NCBI RefSeq assembly: GCF_000934605.2
Contig: NZ_CP010897.2
Coordinates: 434,001-498,000, forward strand
DNA length: 64,000 bases
Origin: Pandoraea vervacti
Lineage (GTDB): Bacteria; Pseudomonadota; Gammaproteobacteria; Burkholderiales; Burkholderiaceae
Direction of reading: 5' to 3'
The notes under the pieces were generated by a model. That model did not search any database. It saw only the letters and a program-made list of their open reading frames with translations, and had not been told where the DNA came from. Numbering within the stretch: the stretch's first letter is position 1; each line of letters starts with the position of its first letter. Below, in pieces: positions 52,258 to 60,876 of the stretch. The position numbers were made by a program, and so were the translations under genes.

Positions 52258-52698
52258 TCAACGATGTCCGCGCCGTCCCTTCCAGTGGTAATCCGTCTGA
52301 TTCACCCAGTCCCAGTCGCCGGTGTACGGATTGAATTCGTACCCCTGACGAGATTCGGACGTGTAGCAGCCGCCCTTTTCCAGATAGCAGCGCTCCCGCA
52401 GGAAGTGGGCGGCGTCGCGTGAGGTGCGAGGCTGCACGGGCGCGACGATGACGGGCGCAGGCGGACGGGGACCGACGATCACAGGGGCCGGTGTCACGAT
52501 GGCCGGCGCCGGCGTGATGACGACTGGCGGCGGAGCCAGGATGGCGGGACCCGGCTGCACGATGACCGGCGCAGGGACGACGACGGTTGGCGCGGGGCGC
52601 ACATAGGACGATGGCGGTCCGACGACCTGCCAGTTGCCGGGGTCCATCGCGGCGCATCCTGCCAGCAGCGCGACGGACAGCGCGACGGCGGGTCGCAT
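52258..52698 (-). CDS. proline-rich lipoprotein of unknown function
   Basis: About 146 residues from the ATG at 52698: MRPAVALSVALLAGCAAMDP, a short lipoprotein signal with lipobox LLAGC. An ATG at 52782 would give an unusually long signal. The middle is a run of Pro/Val/Ala repeats (VVVPAPVIVQPGPAILAPPP and similar), likely an extended stalk. The end is a small folded part with two Cys (ERCYLEKGGCYT) and Trp/Tyr-rich NPYTGDWDWVNQTDYHWKG. Probably an envelope protein spanning part of the periplasm. Confidence 0.7.
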   Translation of the reverse strand: MRPAVALSVALLAGCAAMDPGNWQVVGPPSSYVRPAPTVVVPAPVIVQPGPAILAPPPVVITPAPAIVTPAPVIVGPRPPAPVIVAPVQPRTSRDAAHFLRERCYLEKGGCYTSESRQGYEFNPYTGDWDWVNQTDYHWKGRRGHR

Positions 52699-52965
52699 CA
52701 GAAACAAGCCGGAGTGACGACGCAGGACAACGCTGGATGAGGAACAAGCGCGGGGCGCCGCTCGCGGGAAGATGGCGTTCATGGGGACACCGCAGGGTTG
52801 GGAAGGCGGGGCACTGTACCCCGCCCAATGCCGCACGCCTGCGCTTCGTCCTGCGATTTGGGGAATGTCCGAGTCGTGGCCGCCGAATGCGCAGGCCGGA
52901 GGGTGTCGTGACGGTGTCGCGGCGCAGCGGACGTTGCCGACGCGCCGACGCGCCGACGGAGGCCG

Positions 52966-53553
52966 TCACAGGGTGAAGCGATCTCGGGTCGTCGTGTAGA
53001 AGCCGCCACCGAGTCGCCCGACGGGAGCGTAATCGTCCAGACGGATCCGACACGTGTCACGATCGACCAGGCCGTCGCGCGCATGCAGGCGCAGTACGCG
53101 GCCGATGAAGATCCGACGACTCTCGGAACTCAGCGTCTCCCAGACAGTGCATTCGAATGCGACCGGGGCCTCGGCGATACGAGGTGGCGCAATGTCGACA
53201 CTCGCTGCCGTGGTAAAGCCTGCGGCGTCGAGCTCGCTGATGTCCGACGGCAGTCGCGCGCCGCATCGGTGCATCTTGTCGGCAATCCGTTCGTCGCACA
53301 GATGCACCACGAACTCGCCCGCGCGCGCGATATTGACGGCGGTGTCCTTGAGCGCGCCGTCGTCGTGCCGGTTGATGCTCACCATCACGATGGGCGGGTC
53401 CTCCCCGAGCATGTTGAACATCGAGAAGGGCGCGGCGTTGACGGTGCCGTCGGCACTGAGCGTCGTGATCAACGCAATGGGCCGGGGCACGATCAGGCTG
53501 CTCATCAGCTTGTAACGCTCGTAAGGCGTGAGGTCTCCAAAATCGATTTCCAC
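52966..53553 (-). CDS. flavin reductase-like FMN-binding split-barrel protein
   Basis: A 195-residue protein of the flavin-reductase-like domain family. It starts MEIDFGDLTPYERYKLMSSL and contains IVPRPIALITTLSADGTVNA, APFSMFNMLGEDPPIVMVSI (flavin-binding strands), KDTAVNIARAGEFVVHLCDE and a conserved IGRVLRLHARDGL. Members reduce FMN for oxygenases or act as oxidoreductases. It is the last gene after the hydantoin operon transporter (gap of 60 bases with a GC-rich hairpin), so it may be part of that operon. Confidence 0.87.
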   Translation of the reverse strand: MEIDFGDLTPYERYKLMSSLIVPRPIALITTLSADGTVNAAPFSMFNMLGEDPPIVMVSINRHDDGALKDTAVNIARAGEFVVHLCDERIADKMHRCGARLPSDISELDAAGFTTAASVDIAPPRIAEAPVAFECTVWETLSSESRRIFIGRVLRLHARDGLVDRDTCRIRLDDYAPVGRLGGGFYTTTRDRFTL

Positions 53554-53577
53554 GCGATCTCCAGTGGCGGAGCCGAC

Positions 53578-53606
53578 AAGGCGGGCGCGCGGCTTCGCCC
53601 CGCCTT
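53578..53606 (-). terminator. GC-rich hairpin within the hydantoin operon, possible attenuator
   Basis: AAGGCGGG and CCCGCCTT pair around a 13-base GC-rich loop between the transporter stop and the flavin-reductase-like gene. There is no U tract, so it is more likely an mRNA-processing or partial-termination element. Confidence 0.35.
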
Positions 53607-53613
53607 CTCCGGT

Positions 53614-54906
53614 TTACTCCAGTTCCACGCCCTTCAGTTCAGGGATGAGGAATACCGTGGCAAGAATGTCGATGACGTAGATGCCCGCGAGCGCTGCAAT
53701 CGCGATTTCGAACGAGTAGTGCGCCGCGATCACGCCGATCGCCAGCGGACTCAGACCGCCGAAGCCCCGGCCGATGCTCCACAGCACGTTCTGCGCCGTG
53801 CCACGGGCATGCGTCGGATAGAGTTCGGCGAGCAGCGCACCGTAGCCGCCCATCATGCCGTTGACGAAAACGCCCATGACGACGCCGCCGATGAGCAGCG
53901 CTTCCGGTGTGGTCAGTTGCGAGTACACGAACACCATCACCAGCGCCCCGATCTGATAACCGATGAACGTCGGGCGACGCCCGATACGATCGGCCAGTTG
54001 GCCGAAGATCCAGATGCCCACGAGCATGCCGATGATCGACGCGCCGGTCCACACCGCCGATTTCGCGAGGCTGTAACCGAACATCTTCGACAGATACGCC
54101 GGCATCCACACGATCAGCCCGTAGTAGCCGAAGTTCTGCACCGAACACAGGATGATGACGCCGATGCTTCGCTTGGTCGTCTGGGCGTCGCGGAACAACG
54201 TCTTGATGGGAAATTCACGCTTCTTGCGTGCCGACTTCAGGAAGATCTCCGATTCGCCGATGACCTTGCGGATCACGAACGAGCCGAGCGCCGGCAGCAC
54301 ACCCACGACGAACATGCCGCGCCAGCCGATATGCGGCAACAACAGCGGCGTGAGCACTGCCGCGAGCAGCACGCCAAGTTGCCAGCCCATGCCGACATAA
54401 GACGATACCCGCCCGCGCTTCTCCGCCGGCCACGCCTCGATGGCCAGCGCCATGCCGATGCCGAACTCGCCGCCCAGACCGAGGCCCGCGAGGAATCGAT
54501 AGACCAGCAAGTCCCAATAGCCCGTGGCAAAGGCGCACAGACCGGTAAAGAGCGCGAACACGAGGATTGTGTACGTCAATACGCGAACGCGGCCGTAGTA
54601 GTCGCTCAGAATCCCGAAGCCGATGCCACCGAAGATGCCGCCGATGAGCGTGACCGTCACCAGCGAGCCGCCTTGCGTCGCACTGAGCCCGAGATCGACG
54701 CTGACCACGCTCATCATGAAACCCAGAATGAGAAGGTCGAAGCCGTCCATGGCATAGCCGGATACGGCTGCGATCAGCGCCCGCATCGGACTATTGCCCG
54801 GCTGTCCTGCGCCCGCGCCCGTGCCTGTGCCCTGTGTTGCGGACACCCCCGGTCGGTCTTGAGCCCCTTGCGCGGGACTCAGGCTGTTCGTTTCATAGCC
54901 ACTCAT
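53614..54906 (-). CDS. MFS transporter of the hydantoin operon
   Basis: A 430-residue transporter with twelve membrane segments. It has SGYAMDGFDLLILGFMMSVV, the loop SDYYGRVRVLTYTILVFALF, FLAGLGLGGEFGIGMALAIE, a central charged region (KSARKKREFPIKTLFRDAQT) and the late loop ADRIGRRPTFIGYQ, like the aromatic-acid/H+ symporter or sialate-type MFS members. It lies between the D-carbamoylase and flavin-reductase-like genes, so uptake of a hydantoin or N-carbamoyl compound is the natural role. Confidence 0.88.
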   Translation of the reverse strand: MSGYETNSLSPAQGAQDRPGVSATQGTGTGAGAGQPGNSPMRALIAAVSGYAMDGFDLLILGFMMSVVSVDLGLSATQGGSLVTVTLIGGIFGGIGFGILSDYYGRVRVLTYTILVFALFTGLCAFATGYWDLLVYRFLAGLGLGGEFGIGMALAIEAWPAEKRGRVSSYVGMGWQLGVLLAAVLTPLLLPHIGWRGMFVVGVLPALGSFVIRKVIGESEIFLKSARKKREFPIKTLFRDAQTTKRSIGVIILCSVQNFGYYGLIVWMPAYLSKMFGYSLAKSAVWTGASIIGMLVGIWIFGQLADRIGRRPTFIGYQIGALVMVFVYSQLTTPEALLIGGVVMGVFVNGMMGGYGALLAELYPTHARGTAQNVLWSIGRGFGGLSPLAIGVIAAHYSFEIAIAALAGIYVIDILATVFLIPELKGVELE

Positions 54907-54949
54907 GATGTTTCCTCCGTGCGCTCGGCACGCGATATGGACAGGTGTC

Positions 54950-55897
54950 TCAGATGTCTTCCTGCGGCAGCGGGGCGCCGGCGCCCGTGCGCTCCACGAT
55001 CAGGCGGTAATGTTCCGGACGGCGATGCTTTGCGAAGTTGAAGACGTGATGGCGGAAGCCCTCGGTGACCGCCAGATCGACCGACGCGACGATGACTTCG
55101 TCGTCTTCGGTAACGGCCTGCGCCACGATCTCGGCCGTGGGCGCCACGATGACCGATCCGCCGATCATGTGATGGCCGTCTTCGCTACCGCATTTGGCGG
55201 CTGCCGCGATGAACATCGCGTTCTGGTACGCGGCGGCCTGTAGCGATACGAGATGCGTGTGCATGCGCAGATGCACCGGCTCGTTCCAGTGAATGTTGAT
55301 CGACGGCGTGTTGTAGCCCACCAGTCCAATCTCGGCGCTTTGCAGCGACATGACGCGCCACGTCTCGGGCCAGCGGCGGTCATTGCAAAGACACATGCCC
55401 ACGCGCGTGCCGAACGACTCGATTACCGGAATGCCGGAGTTGCCGACTTCGAAGAACTTCTTCTCCAGATGCTGGAAGGGCGCGTCGGTCTTGTGATCCG
55501 CGTGGCCCGGCAAATGAATCTTGCGGTACTTGCCGAGGATGTTGCCGTCGGCACCCACCAGCACGCACGTGTTGAAACGTCGGCCGTCGGGGGTGAGTTC
55601 GGCATACCCGAGATAGAAACCGACGCCGAGTTGCTTCGCGGTGTCGAACAGCGGTTGCACGTCGGCGTTGGGCATCGACTTCTCGAAGTAGCGCGCGACG
55701 GCCTCCTCCTCGGGCATCCAGTAGCGCGGGAAGAAGGTCGTGAGGGCCATTTCCGGGAACACCACGAGTTTCGCGCCGCGTCCGGCCGCTTCACGCAGCA
55801 TCTCGACCAGGCGCGCGACGACGCTGCGGCGATCGTCCGCCAGGTTCACTGCGCCCATTTGTGCGACGGCCAGTCCAAGTTTTCTGCTCTTGCTCAT
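54950..55897 (-). CDS. N-carbamoyl-D-amino-acid hydrolase (nitrilase superfamily)
   Basis: A 315-residue carbon-nitrogen hydrolase. I chose the ATG at 55897 with GAGAG 5 bases upstream over a TTG at 55912. The catalytic triad is visible: Glu49 (KLVVFPEMALTTFF), Lys126 (KYRKIHLPGH) and Cys171 (GMCLCNDRRWPETW). The CNDRRWPE motif and TWRVMSLQSAEIGLVGYNTP are typical of D-carbamoylases. It hydrolyses N-carbamoyl-D-amino acids to D-amino acids, CO2 and ammonia, the second step after hydantoinase, whose gene lies 45 bases upstream. Confidence 0.92.
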   Translation of the reverse strand: MSKSRKLGLAVAQMGAVNLADDRRSVVARLVEMLREAAGRGAKLVVFPEMALTTFFPRYWMPEEEAVARYFEKSMPNADVQPLFDTAKQLGVGFYLGYAELTPDGRRFNTCVLVGADGNILGKYRKIHLPGHADHKTDAPFQHLEKKFFEVGNSGIPVIESFGTRVGMCLCNDRRWPETWRVMSLQSAEIGLVGYNTPSINIHWNEPVHLRMHTHLVSLQAAAYQNAMFIAAAAKCGSEDGHHMIGGSVIVAPTAEIVAQAVTEDDEVIVASVDLAVTEGFRHHVFNFAKHRRPEHYRLIVERTGAGAPLPQEDI

Positions 55898-55942
55898 ATC
55901 CACTCTCTTCAAATAACAAAAGGCAATCCGTCATCCGGAAAA

Positions 55943-57424
55943 TCAATAGTTCTTCTGCTTCTCCTGGGTCAGGGCCAGCGTGCGGAAGAACGTCGCGCGC
56001 GGCGAGATCTCGCGCTCGACGGTGTGCGGTTCGGGCACGCCGCGTGCGATGAAGCGGCCGCTGCCGGGGGCGGCGTCGAGACGGCCGTCGCTCACGATCA
56101 CCCGCCCCGCGCTGACGACCGTCTCCGGCCACCCCTTGACCGTGCGCCCTTCGTACGGCGTGTAGCCAACCTGATCGTGCAGCGCGGCGACGGTGAGGGT
56201 GACTTCGCGCTCGGGATTCCAGATGGCGATGTCTGCATCGGCGCCTTGCGCGATGTGGCCCTTGCGCGGAAAGATGCCGTACATCTTTGCGTGATTCGTT
56301 GCGCTCAGCGCCACGAACTGCTGCAGGGACAGACGCCCGCCGCCAACGCCCTCGGAGAACAGCAGGGGCAGCCGCGCTTCGAGGCCGGGCATGCCGTTGG
56401 CCATCTGCTTGAAGGTGGTCTTGTCGCCGTAGGGAATCTTGCCGCTCTCGTCGTAGCGATACGGCGCGTGATCGGAGGACAGGGTTTGCAGCGTGCCGTT
56501 GGCCAGCCCTTCCCACAGACTGGCCTGCGCCTGTGCGTCGCGCAGTGGCGGGCTGCAGCAGTATTTGGCCCCTTCGGTGCCGGGCAGGTCCATGTCGTCT
56601 TCGGTGAGCACGAGGTAGTGCGGACATGTTTCGCCATAGACCTGTGCGCCGATCTGGCGCGCCGCCTGAATGGTCGAGAGCGCTTCGACGGCCGAGACGT
56701 GCACGATCATGACCGGCACATCGAAAAGGCGCGAGAGCTGAATGACGCGGTGGGTGGCTTCGGCTTCGGCCAGCGCAACGTGGCTCACGCCGTGGAACTT
56801 CGGCGCGGTGTAGCCGCGCTCGAGCAGGCGCTGCGAGACCCAGCGAATGACGTCGTTGTTCTCGGCATGGACCATGACCAGCGCGCGCTCGCGTGCGGCG
56901 ACGGCGAGCACGTCGAGCAACTGGTAGTCGTCGATCTTCAGTTGGTCATACGTCATGTAGACCTTGAACGACGTGATGCCGCTGCGAATGAGTTCGGGCA
57001 GATCCGTGTGCAGCGTCTGCGGATCGGTCTCCGAGAGAATCAGGTGATAGCTGTAGTCGATCACGGACTTGCGCCGCGCGAGTTCGGCGTAGTCGTCGGC
57101 GACCTTGCGCAGCGAGTTGCCGCGATGCTGCGCCGCGAAGGGCACGATCATCGTCGTGCCGCCGAAGGCGGCCGACACGCTGGCGGAGTACCAGTCGTCG
57201 GCGCCCATCTTGCCCATGCCGGACAGTTGTTCGACGTGGCAGTGCGTGTCGATGCCGCCGGGCATCACGAGACGACCGGTCGCGTCGATGACACGTGCTG
57301 CGCTGCCCGGCAGATGCGTGCCGATGGCGGCGATCTTGTCGCCGCGAATCGCGACGTCGGCCTCGCAGGTGTGCGTGGCATTGACGACAGTGCCGCCGCG
57401 AATGATCAGATCGAAGTCGTTCAT
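55943..57424 (-). CDS. D-hydantoinase / dihydropyrimidinase
   Basis: A 493-residue amidohydrolase that opens hydantoin or dihydropyrimidine rings. It starts MNDFDLIIRGGTVVNATHTC. The metal site is complete: HCH in MPGGIDTHCHVEQLSG, the carboxylated Lys in GITSFKVYMTYDQL, His in LVMVHAENND and MIVHVSAVEA, and Asp in TLSSDHAPYRYD. The stop overlaps the start of the downstream-facing neighbour only on the upstream side: its ATG overlaps the racemase stop by 4 bases (ATGA). Together with D-carbamoylase it forms a hydantoin-to-D-amino-acid pathway. Confidence 0.94.
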   Translation of the reverse strand: MNDFDLIIRGGTVVNATHTCEADVAIRGDKIAAIGTHLPGSAARVIDATGRLVMPGGIDTHCHVEQLSGMGKMGADDWYSASVSAAFGGTTMIVPFAAQHRGNSLRKVADDYAELARRKSVIDYSYHLILSETDPQTLHTDLPELIRSGITSFKVYMTYDQLKIDDYQLLDVLAVAARERALVMVHAENNDVIRWVSQRLLERGYTAPKFHGVSHVALAEAEATHRVIQLSRLFDVPVMIVHVSAVEALSTIQAARQIGAQVYGETCPHYLVLTEDDMDLPGTEGAKYCCSPPLRDAQAQASLWEGLANGTLQTLSSDHAPYRYDESGKIPYGDKTTFKQMANGMPGLEARLPLLFSEGVGGGRLSLQQFVALSATNHAKMYGIFPRKGHIAQGADADIAIWNPEREVTLTVAALHDQVGYTPYEGRTVKGWPETVVSAGRVIVSDGRLDAAPGSGRFIARGVPEPHTVEREISPRATFFRTLALTQEKQKNY

Positions 57425-58194
57425 TGTGAAAAGCTCTCGCTCCGGGGTTGGGCTGCCTTTGACCGGCTCCACCATGCAAGGCAAGCCTTCACCAGCAACT
57501 GAGTGGTGTCGAAGAAGGGAACGGCGCGTGATTCGTTGCACTCGTCGGGCGATGCGCCGCCGAGGACCAGCGGCAGTTCCGTGCATCCGAGAATCAAGCC
57601 TTGCGCGCCGTCGTCGATCAGTCGGGTTGCGGCCGATTGCAGCAGCGACGTCGCGGTGTCGAGGCCGCCAGCCTTGACGGCCGCAATGCCCGCCATGACG
57701 TGCTCGGACTGGTCCCGCGCCGAGGGGACGATGACGTCGATGCCCGCCGCGCGCAGGGCCTCGTGGTAGATGCGTCCCTCGATCGTTGCCGACGTGGCCA
57801 TCAGACCCACGCGGGTGAGTCCTGCCGGATGTGAGGCGACGGCTTCGGACGCCGCGCTGCCGATATGCAGCACTTCGAGGTCCGTGGCTGCCGCCAGACG
57901 CGCATGCCAGAGATGTGCGGTATTGCAGGGAATTGCGATGGCGCCGACGCCCGCCGTTTCGAGAACGCGCAGCCCCGAGAGCAGGAATGGCCAGGGGGCG
58001 TCGGAACCGGCGAGAAACGATTCGCTGCGATCGGGAATCTGGGGCACGCTGTGGACGAACACCGGCATGTGGTCCTGATCCTTCGTGGCCGGGGTGCTCT
58101 GCACGAGCTTGCGCATGAAGTCAGCCGTCGCCAGCGGCCCCATGCCGCCGAGCACACCGAGTATCGGTGAACAGGCGGGGGCGGCGGCGCTCAT
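57421..58194 (-). CDS. aspartate/glutamate racemase family protein
   Basis: A 257-residue racemase starting MSAAAPACSPILGVLGGMGP, with the LGGMGPLATADF loop of the aspartate racemase (RacD/YgeA) group. The two catalytic cysteines are in AIPCNTAHLWH and ILGCTELPLVL. It lies between two hydantoin genes with 4-base overlaps on both sides, so it is co-translated with them. It could racemise the substrate or product amino acid; this differs in type from the neighbouring hydantoin-racemase-like gene. Confidence 0.9.
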   Translation of the reverse strand: MSAAAPACSPILGVLGGMGPLATADFMRKLVQSTPATKDQDHMPVFVHSVPQIPDRSESFLAGSDAPWPFLLSGLRVLETAGVGAIAIPCNTAHLWHARLAAATDLEVLHIGSAASEAVASHPAGLTRVGLMATSATIEGRIYHEALRAAGIDVIVPSARDQSEHVMAGIAAVKAGGLDTATSLLQSAATRLIDDGAQGLILGCTELPLVLGGASPDECNESRAVPFFDTTQLLVKACLAWWSRSKAAQPRSESFSQ

Positions 58195-58862
58195 CGGGCA
58201 GCTCCGGTGAGCACGTTCGATGCCAGTGCGATAGCCGTCATGCATGGCTCGACGACAGGCACGCCGACCGCGTGTTCGATGCGGGCGCGCAGTGCAGCCA
58301 TGCCCGCGCAGCCGAGCACGACGACATCGGCGCCATCCTGATCGATGAGTGCCCGCGCAGTCTCGACAATGCGAGGAACGGCGAGGGTGTCGTCGCCCGA
58401 TTCGGCCACGCTCAGATTGATGGCGCGCTCGCCGACGATTTTCTGTGCGAATCCGTGGGCGCGATAGGCGCGCCAATGCCGCGCGATGCTACCGGACGTG
58501 ATGGCCACCACACCGATGCGCTCACCCAGGGCCGAGGCTGCGCCTAACGCGGCCTGACCGATGCCGATAACCGGCTTGCGCGTGATTTCGCGCGCGGCGG
58601 CCAGGCCCGGGTCGCTGTAACAGGCGAGGACGAAAGCGTCTGCGGGGTCGTCGCTCTGCAAGTTGCGCTCGATGGCGTTAGCGACCAGAACGGCGGCGCG
58701 CTCGGCGTCGCGTTGCGTGGCAATGCCCGCCGGGGCGTCCGTCAGCGTTTCGTACGTGAGCCGCACGGGGCTGTCGCGAAACTGGGCACTGGCCGTCGAC
58801 GCAATGCTCTGCGTCACGCTGACAAGGGCGTTGGGGTTGAGGACAAGCAGGGTAGGTGGCAT
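58191..58862 (-). CDS. hydantoin racemase-like Asp/Glu racemase
   Basis: A 223-residue member of the Asp/Glu/hydantoin racemase superfamily, closer to HyuE. It starts MPPTLLVLNPNALVSVTQSI. The two cysteines are in FVLACYSDPGLAAAREI and VVVLGCAGMAALRARIE. It is the first gene of the operon and overlaps the second racemase by 4 bases. Racemising 5-substituted hydantoins would let the D-specific enzymes downstream use both enantiomers. Confidence 0.9.
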   Translation of the reverse strand: MPPTLLVLNPNALVSVTQSIASTASAQFRDSPVRLTYETLTDAPAGIATQRDAERAAVLVANAIERNLQSDDPADAFVLACYSDPGLAAAREITRKPVIGIGQAALGAASALGERIGVVAITSGSIARHWRAYRAHGFAQKIVGERAINLSVAESGDDTLAVPRIVETARALIDQDGADVVVLGCAGMAALRARIEHAVGVPVVEPCMTAIALASNVLTGAAR

Positions 58863-58922
58863 GCAGGGAACCCGTTACACGGCAAATGTGACGGATTCAC
58901 GATAGCAACCGCATCGACGAGG

Positions 58923-58947
58923 GGTCCAATAGAACGATTTTCGGACC
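58923..58947. promoter_or_regulatory. inverted repeat in the hydantoin/LysR divergent region
   Basis: GGTCC and GGACC flank 15 bases (GGTCC-N15-GGACC), 61 bases before the first racemase start and 87 before the LysR start. Spacing and place suit a LysR-type regulatory site. Confidence 0.4.
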
Positions 58948-59033
58948 TTATAGCCTCAATGCATGGGTTCGCACCACGAGGGTGCCTGAGGTAAGCTTTT
59001 GCACCATCGAGACCCCTTCAGACAGGTGCACAC

Positions 59034-59984
59034 GTGGTATCCGCCGCCCCCATACAGCGTCCGCTCGCCATGAGCTTGCGGCAGATCGAGACCTTTCGTG
59101 CCGTCATGATGACCGGCTCGATCACCGAGGCGGCGAAGATGCTCTTCATCACGCAGCCTTCAGCCAGTCGAATTCTTGCGGCGGCGGAGAGTCGGCTCGG
59201 CTTCGCGCTGTTCGAGCGCTCGAAGGGGCGTCTTTTCCCTACGCCCGAGGCCCGGCGCATCTATAGCGAAGTGGAGACGGCATACGCCGGCGTGCTGCGC
59301 GTGGACGATCTGGTGCGCGCGATCATCGAAGGCAAGAGCGGCAAACTGAACATCGTGTGCAGCCCGAGCCTCGGCGCGGAACTGGTGCCGCGAGCGATTG
59401 CGCTGTTCAACCAGCGGTATCCGGACTTGCCGATTCACTTCGAACCGCTCACGCACAACAATCTGATTCCTCGTGTGCTGCTGGGCAAGGACTACCTGGG
59501 GATATCGATGTTCGCGGTGAACTCGAACAACCTGAAGATGGAGGCGCTGGTCGACGGGCCGATGATGTGCATCAGTCCGCCGGGGTGGCTCGCGCCGGGG
59601 GGCATCGTGAAGGTGGACGATCTGCCGTCGCATCCGTGGATCGACTACGGACACGACACGCCGCTGGGGGCGATCGTCGGGGACATCTTCGGCAGGCATC
59701 GCCGGCCCTCGCCCATCGTGGAGGTGCGCTCGGCGATCAGCGCGCGGGTGCTGGTCAAGGAGCGCGTCGGGGTGGCGATCGTCGATCCGTTTTGTATCGA
59801 CGCGTCGACGTTCCAGCGGATCGACGTTCACGAAATCCGTCCGGCGAGAAAGCTGCGCGTGCACGCCGTCTACTCGCAGGCGGAGCCGCTATCGCATGCC
59901 GGACGCGCCTTCATCCGGATGCTTCAGTCGATTCTCGACGACCATCTTCGTGCGGTGGACGGGCTGCGCAGATCAGCCGGGTAG
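59034..59984 (+). CDS. LysR-family transcriptional regulator
   Basis: A 316-residue regulator divergent from the hydantoin operon. The N-terminal winged HTH is clear (SLRQIETFRAVMMTGSITEA, AAKMLFITQPSASRILAAAE, RLGFALFERSKGRLFPTPEA). The rest is a periplasmic-binding-like effector domain. The GTG at 59034 has AGGTG 5 bases upstream; an ATG at 59070 (MSLRQIETF) is the other choice. It most likely controls the hydantoin genes in response to their substrate. Its 3' end overlaps the convergent SDR gene by 12 bases. Confidence 0.92.
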   Translation: MVSAAPIQRPLAMSLRQIETFRAVMMTGSITEAAKMLFITQPSASRILAAAESRLGFALFERSKGRLFPTPEARRIYSEVETAYAGVLRVDDLVRAIIEGKSGKLNIVCSPSLGAELVPRAIALFNQRYPDLPIHFEPLTHNNLIPRVLLGKDYLGISMFAVNSNNLKMEALVDGPMMCISPPGWLAPGGIVKVDDLPSHPWIDYGHDTPLGAIVGDIFGRHRRPSPIVEVRSAISARVLVKERVGVAIVDPFCIDASTFQRIDVHEIRPARKLRVHAVYSQAEPLSHAGRAFIRMLQSILDDHLRAVDGLRRSAG

Positions 59985-60830
59985 GTTGTCGTCGCCTGGT
60001 TTGGGGGTTTTGTCTTTCGCCGTCGGGGCAGCGTCACGCGCCTGTTTTTGCGCCATCGTCGGTTTGCGCGGCGCGCGGGCGAAGAGCGCGTCGTACAGCC
60101 AGCGGGGAAGGCGTCGCATGAGGCATGCCACGATGCCCATCTGCCACGGCAGCACGGCAAAGCGCTTGCGACGCGCGATCGCGGCTGCCGCCTTGCGCGC
60201 GAACTTGTCCGCGTCCATCAGGAATGGCATGGGAAACGGATTGCCGTCCGTCATCGGGGTGCGGATGTAACCGGGCGCAATCGTCACGACGGCCACCTTG
60301 TCGGCGCGCAATTCGACGCGCAGGCTCTCCAGATACGTCATGGCTGCCGCCTTGGACGCGCTGTATGCGCCATGTCCCGGCAGCCCGCGCACGCCTGCTA
60401 CGCTGCCGATTCCCACGAGCGTGCCTCGCTTGCGCTCGCGCATGGGGCCGACGAACGGGCTGAAGGTGGCGACCATCGCCATCCAGTTCGTGTCCATGAC
60501 GGACGCGAAATGCGGCAGATCCGCGGCGTCCTCCGTATTCACGCCGTGACTGATGCCCGCGTTGGCGATCACGATGTCAGGCACGCCATGGCGCGACATG
60601 AAGTCCCCGGCCGCGGCGCGCAGCGCCAGCGCATCGCGCACGTCGAGCGCATAACAATGCACCGCATGCGGATGGGGGAGCGTAGCGGCCAGATCGGTGA
60701 GCTTGTCGCCCCGGCGGCCAACGAGACCGAGAATGGCGCCCTGCGCCGCGTAGTGACGCGCAAGCGCTTGTCCCAGCCCGCTGGACGCGCCGGTGATGAA
60801 GACCTTCGGTGATGTCGTGTGAGTAGCCAT
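59973..60830 (-). CDS. short-chain dehydrogenase/reductase
   Basis: A 285-residue SDR. The nucleotide loop is VFITGASSGLGQALARHYAA; NAGISHGVNTED is the NAG motif; the active site has Ser (GIGSVAGVRGLPGHG) and Tyr-Lys (AYSASKAAAMTYLESL). APGYIRTPMT follows. The C-terminal 60 residues are basic with a hydrophobic stretch (LPWQMGIVACLMRRLPRWLY), suggesting membrane association, and the end is Lys/Pro-rich. Its start is 46 bases after the dsbA stop; a terminator lies between them. Confidence 0.9.
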   Translation of the reverse strand: MATHTTSPKVFITGASSGLGQALARHYAAQGAILGLVGRRGDKLTDLAATLPHPHAVHCYALDVRDALALRAAAGDFMSRHGVPDIVIANAGISHGVNTEDAADLPHFASVMDTNWMAMVATFSPFVGPMRERKRGTLVGIGSVAGVRGLPGHGAYSASKAAAMTYLESLRVELRADKVAVVTIAPGYIRTPMTDGNPFPMPFLMDADKFARKAAAAIARRKRFAVLPWQMGIVACLMRRLPRWLYDALFARAPRKPTMAQKQARDAAPTAKDKTPKPGDDNLPG

Positions 60831-60837
60831 ATAACGC

Positions 60838-60863
60838 AAAAGCCCGGCCGGGGCCGGGCTTTG
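60838..60863 (-). terminator. intrinsic terminator after dsbA
   Basis: AAAGCCCGGCC pairs with GGCCGGGCTTTT around a short loop on the minus strand, 14 bases past the dsbA stop. It ends just before the SDR start, so the SDR needs readthrough or its own promoter. Confidence 0.8.
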
Positions 60864-60876
60864 TGAGCGGCGAAGC

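Noticed and set aside
53083..55041. Open plus-strand frame of 652 codons
   Set aside because: It is antisense to the flavin-reductase-like protein and MFS transporter genes, with Arg/His/Asp-rich composition and no recognisable motif.
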